This document shows, piece after piece, positions 43,127 through 47,076 of a stretch of DNA of 47,076 nt. This DNA is from Candidatus Stoquefichus sp. (GTDB lineage Bacteria > Bacillota_I > Bacilli_A > Erysipelotrichales > Coprobacillaceae). Every line of letters starts with the position of its first letter. Positions within the stretch are counted from its first letter, which is position 1. Both the position numbers and the translations under genes were made by a program. The stretch is from NCBI GenBank assembly GCA_021768625.1, contig JAETUM010000019.1, positions 1 to 47,076 on the forward strand, read 5' to 3'. The notes below the pieces were generated by a model. It had not been told where the DNA came from, did not search any database, and saw only the letters and a program-made list of their open reading frames with translations.

Positions 43127-43487
43127 TTTATTTGCGTTTACATTAAAAAATTTTATAAATATCAACTATGGTTATAGAAACCGTAGTTGATATTTTTATA
43201 TGCCACAGTTTGTTATCTATATTTATTTTCAAATTTTGAAAATAAATATAGAGCATTTTTGTTGCGAACTCATGATGACTTGTATATCATATAAAAGCAT
43301 GATAAACATAAAATTGCTTTATAGAATATTCAATATAATGGAAATGATTTGAATAATAAAATGTGATAAATAGATTATATTATTTTTTGAGGGATTTGAT
43401 AATAAAAAGTCTACCTATTGACAATAAATAATATATTATTCAATGAGTTTATTGTTAGAAATTTTTGTGCTATTAGGGGGTAAATTT
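43127..43487 (+). other. Non-coding region between ROK kinase and surface protein genes
   Basis: It begins with a terminator for the ROK gene (43157-43195). An AT-only 14-base stem follows, CTATATTTATTTTC (43217-43230) / GAAAATAAATATAG (43238-43251), of unknown role. After about 160 bases without structure I can see, a consensus TTGACA stands at 43418-43423, next to a perfect palindrome AATAATATATTATT (43427-43440) nested in a larger stem TGACAATAAA (43419-43428) / TTTATTGTTA (43447-43456). No open frame is convincing. The last part is probably the regulated leader of the surface protein gene. Confidence 0.55.
43157..43195 (+). terminator. Terminator of the ROK kinase gene
   Basis: A 17-base stem: AAATATCAACTATGGTT (43157-43173) with AACCGTAGTTGATATTT (43179-43195), one G-T pair and a 5-base loop, followed by T-rich sequence. 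Confidence 0.8.
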
Positions 43488-45527
43488 ATGAAAATAATAA
43501 AGCGTTATTTTTATAAAATAACACAAATAATGATTGTTGTCATGATACTATTTTCAACAATTTATTTTTCTGCATTAAATCAAATCAATGCTGATGATTC
43601 ATATAGTCAAATGGAAAATATGAAATTTTCTGATTACAATGGATATACAGTAGAATATTTATTAAAAAATTATAATGTTGTTTCTTTTCAAGATACAACA
43701 ATGAATACACATTGCATGGGTGGAATTCTTATACATGGTGATTTGAAGGGAAACGCTTCTGGATATGCTGATATAGGTACATTAGAAGCACCATCATATG
43801 TGAGTGGGAGCTTAAAAGAGTTTTCAGGATGGTATAATTCTAGAAATGGTAATGTAAAAACACCTTTATATATAGGTTCTGTAAATAAAATAAGAATGGA
43901 GTATGGAAATACATTTATTAATGATAAGTATAGTGGACAAAGTCCAGCATATCATTCTGATGATTTTGTTGATTGGGACAGATTAAGTAGAATTATCAAA
44001 GAGACAAGTGTAAATTTAAAGAAAAAGTCAACAAAAACTATTGATATTACAAAAAATTATGAGATGGGAACACCTTTAGAAATAGAAGCGGGTTCAAATG
44101 TTACACTTCGTATGAATGGACACTATGTCCATATACGATTGATTGGCGAAATCAGCAAAAATAAAACGATTATTAATTTAGAAGGTAATGAAGTGTCAAT
44201 TCCAAGAATTGTGAATGAGTTATCAAATGCTGAGAATGGAAAAGGAACTTCTATTGTTTGGAATTGCCCAAATGTAAAATCTGTAAATATTTTAAGTGCA
44301 TTATCACCAGAAGTTGGGCATGTTATTGCTCTTGATGCCAATTTAAAAGTAGAGTCTTGTAATTATAATGGGTGTCTTATTAGTCAAAAAGCAACAATAG
44401 ATGGAGAAGGCCATTTTCATCCATATGATGGTGATGCATTGTTAACAGAGAAAACTGTGTCTAAAACTATAACAAAAATTTGGGATGATAATAACAATCA
44501 AGATGGATTAAGACCATCTCATATTATTGTTCAATTAAAAGCTAATGGAGAAGATTATGATCTTCCTGTAAAAATAACTGCAGATGAAAAGGGAAATTGG
44601 ACTTATACATGGAAAAATCTTCCTGATAATGCTGTTTATACAGTTGAGGAACTAAATATAGATGAAAACTATGAAGTTTCTTATGAGGGAGATACAATTA
44701 TTAATACTTATAAGTTAAAGACAAGAACAATATCAGTCGAAAAAGTATGGAATGATAATGATGATCAAAGTAGAATCAGACCAGATCATGTTATCATAAG
44801 ATTATATGCTAATGGAAAACAGACGGGTCAATATGTGGAGTTAAATGAAGATAATCAATGGAAAGCAGAGTTTAGTAATCTACCAGTTAATCAAAATGGA
44901 AAAAAGATTGAATATACTGTTATGGAAGATCATGTAGATAGATATATAACTGAAATCACAGAATCAAAGGATGGCTTTGTTATAACAAATACTATGAGAT
45001 TGACACAGTTTGTTATTTATAAAGTTAATCAAGATGGTATTCCTTTATATGGAGCATCATTTGAATTAGATAAAGTTATTGATGGCGAAGAGATTTTTAT
45101 AGATGAACAACAAGGTGGACCAACATTTGTATTTGATCATTTAGATGATGGTATATATAGAATTTATGAAACAGTTGTCCCAGATGGTTATATTGGAATG
45201 GAAGATTATTTTGAAATAGAAATAAAAGATGGATTGATTTATTATGATAATCAATTAGAAACAGAAGGCACTTTTGTTGTTTATAATACACGAAATGATA
45301 TGGATACAGATGTTTTAGGTGATGAAATTATTAAACCACAAGAAAAAATAGACTCAACTGTATTAGGTCATGAAATTGATTCTTATAGACCTTCTGTTTT
45401 GGGAAATACAATTCAAACAAACAAGAAAGTGAAAACGTCAGATAGTCAAGAATTAAGTGGTTATATTATTCTTACTATGGGTTCAGCAATTTGTTTTTGT
45501 TTCTTGAAAAAGAAAGAGTTTAATTAA
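43488..45527 (+). CDS. Cell-surface adhesin: choice-of-anchor A + Cna_B + SpaA domains, sortase signal
   Basis: A 679-residue exported protein. Signal peptide (residues about 1-38), a choice-of-anchor A-type domain (about 45-310), Cna_B domain 1 (from about 325, KIWDDNNNQDGLRP, Glu in YTVEE), Cna_B domain 2 (from about 415, VEKVWNDNDDQSRIRP, Glu in YTVME), and a SpaA-like domain (from about 507, YKVNQDGIPLYGASFELDK, Glu in YETVVPDGY). The Lys and Glu placements suit internal isopeptide bonds. A linker has three VLG repeats, then VKTSD, a hydrophobic helix and KKKE, a sorting signal variant. GGGGGT (43476-43481) fixes ATG 43488; the frame from 43443 would spoil the signal peptide. It is probably anchored to peptidoglycan by a sortase not in the window. 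Confidence 0.88.
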   Translation: MKIIKRYFYKITQIMIVVMILFSTIYFSALNQINADDSYSQMENMKFSDYNGYTVEYLLKNYNVVSFQDTTMNTHCMGGILIHGDLKGNASGYADIGTLEAPSYVSGSLKEFSGWYNSRNGNVKTPLYIGSVNKIRMEYGNTFINDKYSGQSPAYHSDDFVDWDRLSRIIKETSVNLKKKSTKTIDITKNYEMGTPLEIEAGSNVTLRMNGHYVHIRLIGEISKNKTIINLEGNEVSIPRIVNELSNAENGKGTSIVWNCPNVKSVNILSALSPEVGHVIALDANLKVESCNYNGCLISQKATIDGEGHFHPYDGDALLTEKTVSKTITKIWDDNNNQDGLRPSHIIVQLKANGEDYDLPVKITADEKGNWTYTWKNLPDNAVYTVEELNIDENYEVSYEGDTIINTYKLKTRTISVEKVWNDNDDQSRIRPDHVIIRLYANGKQTGQYVELNEDNQWKAEFSNLPVNQNGKKIEYTVMEDHVDRYITEITESKDGFVITNTMRLTQFVIYKVNQDGIPLYGASFELDKVIDGEEIFIDEQQGGPTFVFDHLDDGIYRIYETVVPDGYIGMEDYFEIEIKDGLIYYDNQLETEGTFVVYNTRNDMDTDVLGDEIIKPQEKIDSTVLGHEIDSYRPSVLGNTIQTNKKVKTSDSQELSGYIILTMGSAICFCFLKKKEFN

Positions 45528-45533
45528 AAATGT

Positions 45534-45562
45534 TTCACATTTTTATGTAAATGTGTTATTCT
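45534..45562 (+). promoter_or_regulatory. Promoter of the queuosine-salvage operon
   Basis: TTCACA (45534-45539), 17-base spacer, TATTCT (45557-45562), about 20 bases before the preQ1 aptamer. Confidence 0.6.
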
Positions 45563-45581
45563 ATTGATGTCATAAATTGAC

Positions 45582-45622
45582 AACTGGTTCGAGAGCCAAA
45601 CCCAGTATAAAAAACTAAGGAT
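45582..45622 (+). ncRNA. preQ1-I riboswitch aptamer
   Basis: ACTGG (45583-45587) pairs with CCAGT (45602-45606), enclosing TTCGAGAGCCAAAC, and is followed by the hallmark A-rich tail TATAAAAAACTAAGGAT (45606-45622), whose CTAAGG end pairs with the loop to form the H-type pseudoknot. Length and sequence agree with preQ1-I. It binds 7-aminomethyl-7-deazaguanine and controls queuosine-precursor genes; the transporter subunit and radical SAM gene follow. Confidence 0.93.
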
Positions 45623-45631
45623 ATAAAAAGG

Positions 45632-45655
45632 AAAGATGGCTATGTCATCTTTTTT
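45632..45655 (+). terminator. Riboswitch expression-platform terminator
   Basis: AAAGATG (45632-45638) / CATCTTT (45646-45652), then T-rich. It lies directly after the aptamer and 50 bases before the first gene, so preQ1 binding is expected to favour termination (an OFF switch). Confidence 0.75.
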
Positions 45656-45703
45656 ATTTATATCTGGCTTCTAACTGTTTTTTAGAAGAAAGGAAAATTG
45701 AAT

Positions 45704-46249
45704 ATGAAAAAAACAACAAAAAGACAAATGTTAATTGCAATAGGAATTGCTCTCAATGTAATAGGAGCTTTCATAGCTATGACTTTTTCTATACCATTTT
45801 ATATGGATTCTATTGGAACTATTCTTATTGCAGGGTTATTAGGCCCAAAGTATGCAATGTTAACAGGGGTATTGGGAAGTTTATCGAGTGGAGTTTTATT
45901 TGATGTGTACTCGTTTTACTATGCTCCAGTTCAACTACTTACAGGATTCTTTGCAGGAATTCTTTATCACACATCTTGGTTAAAAGGATGGAAAACGCTT
46001 ATAGGAAGTATTCTTATAGGTGTTCCTACATCAATAGCTAGTGCTATTATTACAGCATGTTTATTTCAAGGGATAACCTCAGGTTCAAGTAGTGCAATTG
46101 TTGTTATATTGCATCATTTTGGAATGAACTTGGTTTTAAGTATTTTTATTGTTCAGGTATTTACAGATTATATGGACAAACTTCTTGCAGTTATTTTTAC
46201 GAAGATGGTTATTCAAAGAGGAAAATTAGAGGAAAGATGGAGAATTTAA
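45704..46249 (+). CDS. qrtT: ECF transporter S component for a queuosine precursor (QrtT-like)
   Basis: A 181-residue membrane protein with about six helices, of the ECF S-component fold: KKTTKRQMLIAIGIALNVIGA at the start, then FSIPFYMDSIGTILIAGLLGPKYAMLTGVLG in the parts IPFYMDSIGTILIAGLL and GPKYAMLTGVLGSLSSG. It binds a small substrate and pairs with a shared ECF energizing module encoded elsewhere. The preQ1-I riboswitch directly upstream and the radical SAM gene downstream identify the substrate group as preQ0, preQ1, queuine or queuosine. TTG 45698 is in frame, but AAAGGA fits ATG 45704. Confidence 0.8.
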   Translation: MKKTTKRQMLIAIGIALNVIGAFIAMTFSIPFYMDSIGTILIAGLLGPKYAMLTGVLGSLSSGVLFDVYSFYYAPVQLLTGFFAGILYHTSWLKGWKTLIGSILIGVPTSIASAIITACLFQGITSGSSSAIVVILHHFGMNLVLSIFIVQVFTDYMDKLLAVIFTKMVIQRGKLEERWRI

Positions 46250-46938
46250 TGGAAAGATATAGTCAAATAAAGAATAAAATAAAAAGAGAAATTGTTCTTT
46301 TAAAATCAGCACCATGTATTTGGTCAAAATGTACTTTTTGTGATTATATTGAGGACAATTCTACATGCAAAGAAGAAATTATTCATATTAATAATGAAGT
46401 TTTAGAAAAAGTGACAGGAGAGTATGGTATTTTAGAGGTTATTGATTCTGCAAGTATTTTTGAATTACCTCAAGAAACTTTAAAAAAAATAAAAACAATT
46501 ATTGAAGAAAAGAAGATTCATACATTATTTGTAGAAAGCCATTGGCTATATCATAGCCGTATTCATGAAATAAGAGACTATTTTGGTATTAAAGTTATTG
46601 TTAAAATTGGTGTAGAAACATTTGATGATGAATTTAGAAATGGTGTTCTCAATAAAAATGCTCATTTTTCTTCGGTAAAAGAATTAAAGAAATATTTTGA
46701 TTCACCTTGTTTAATGGTTGGAATACAAGGACAAACAAAAGAAATGATTGATAATGATATGAATATTTTACAAACATATTTTGAATATGGAACAATTAGT
46801 ATTTATCGTAATAATTCAACAATAATCAAAAGGGATAATCAATTGGTTTGTTGGTTTTTAGATAAATATAGTTATCTTATAGATGACCCAAGATATGATT
46901 TTTTATATGACCCTACTGATTTTGGGGTTGGAGATTAG
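46249..46938 (+). CDS. Radical SAM protein of queuosine salvage (QueL-like)
   Basis: A 229-residue radical SAM protein. The cluster motif is Cys23-x4-Cys28-x2-Cys31 (PCIWSKCTFC), a spacing of four rather than the usual three, followed by a barrel with IDSASIFELP, FVESHW and KIGVETFDDEFRNGVLNK in parts, and MVGIQGQTKEM. Operon context (preQ1 riboswitch, QrtT-like transporter) fits the queuosine lyase QueL described in gut clostridia, which releases the deazaguanine base from imported queuosine derivatives. I have not seen residues that distinguish it from other radical SAM proteins. ATG 46237 is in frame, but ATG 46249 overlaps the upstream stop (TAATG) with a well-spaced GGAG, so it is preferred. 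Confidence 0.65.
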   Translation: MERYSQIKNKIKREIVLLKSAPCIWSKCTFCDYIEDNSTCKEEIIHINNEVLEKVTGEYGILEVIDSASIFELPQETLKKIKTIIEEKKIHTLFVESHWLYHSRIHEIRDYFGIKVIVKIGVETFDDEFRNGVLNKNAHFSSVKELKKYFDSPCLMVGIQGQTKEMIDNDMNILQTYFEYGTISIYRNNSTIIKRDNQLVCWFLDKYSYLIDDPRYDFLYDPTDFGVGD

Positions 46939-46942
46939 AAGA

Positions 46943-46967
46943 GGTTGAAGGAATTCAACTTTTTTTA
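46943..46967 (+). terminator. Terminator of the queuosine-salvage operon
   Basis: GTTGAA (46944-46949), loop GGAA, TTCAAC (46954-46959), then a T run. It begins a few bases after the stop codon. Confidence 0.8.
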
Positions 46968-47028
46968 ATTTGTTGAAGAAAAATAGAAATAAAAAATGAA
47001 TATATAAGAAGAAGGTATTATTCATGAG

Positions 47029-47057
47029 TTGTATAGATATTTGCTTTGTGCTATACT
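47029..47057 (+). promoter_or_regulatory. Candidate promoter for a gene beyond the window
   Basis: TTGTAT (47029-47034), 17-base spacer, TATACT (47052-47057) preceded by TGC (extended -10). The window ends before any start codon. Confidence 0.5.
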
Positions 47058-47076
47058 ATGTGTGATGATAACCTCT

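Noticed and set aside
43217-43251. AT-only hairpin as a terminator.
   Set aside because: The ROK gene already has a stronger terminator at 43157-43195, and the stem has almost no G-C pairs and a poor T tail.

Overview
The window is AT-rich DNA from a low-GC Gram-positive anaerobe. The gene content fits a gut member of the Erysipelotrichia (Coprobacillus/Catenibacterium-like). The evidence is AT-ending codons, strong Shine-Dalgarno sites, single-polypeptide PurL, a preQ1-I and a ZTP (pfl) riboswitch, glycyl-radical and corrinoid chemistry, and a sortase-type surface protein. The taxon is an inference, because no rRNA gene is present.

Layout. 1-107: N-terminus of an ISNCY-type transposase cut by the window edge. 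224-800: DUF4854-like lipoprotein with its own promoter and terminator. 851-6428: a GntR/UTRA regulator, then paired GTCTAGAC operators, then a tightly coupled five-gene operon (UroD-like zinc methyltransferase, [2Fe-2S]/ASKHA corrinoid activator, DUF1638 protein, B12-binding corrinoid protein, second UroD-like enzyme). Together these look like a complete corrinoid methyl-transfer system of unknown substrate. 6480-7148: cell-wall amidase. 7195-7540: tRNA-Ile, tRNA-Ile, tRNA-Ala. 7568-9998: MATE exporter and orphan PTS IIC. 10070-12959: MurE-type ligase and a polysaccharide deacetylase whose start codon lies in a terminator-like hairpin. 13030-17587: flavin-binding protein, ABC-F ATPase, then DUF421 protein and flavin reductase on the minus strand, and an alpha/beta hydrolase. 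17672-18470: a decayed gene and two small proteins. 18520-21762: ABC transporter operon (minus) divergent from a LytTR response regulator. 21800-34554: ZTP riboswitch and the cluster fhs-purE-C-M-N-H-D-L-B. 34658-39521: DeoR regulator, glycyl radical enzyme, its activase and a fructose-6-phosphate aldolase-like enzyme. 39610-41377: Na/Pi transporter behind Pho-box-like repeats. 41449-42221: diguanylate cyclase pseudogene. 42233-43126: ROK kinase. 43488-45527: Cna_B surface protein. 45534-46967: preQ1 riboswitch, queuosine-precursor ECF transporter subunit and a radical SAM protein.

How the parts work together. The purine genes with formate-THF ligase supply and use 10-formyl-THF; the ZTP riboswitch senses ZTP, which builds up when 10-formyl-THF runs short. 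The corrinoid operon is probably induced when a ligand releases the GntR repressor. The glycyl-radical cluster is a sugar or polyol catabolic unit controlled by DeoR through repeated TTTATTGA motifs. The last operon is a queuine/queuosine salvage unit. Several upstream in-frame start codons are really part of GGTGAT-type ribosome binding sites, so I moved a number of starts downstream.
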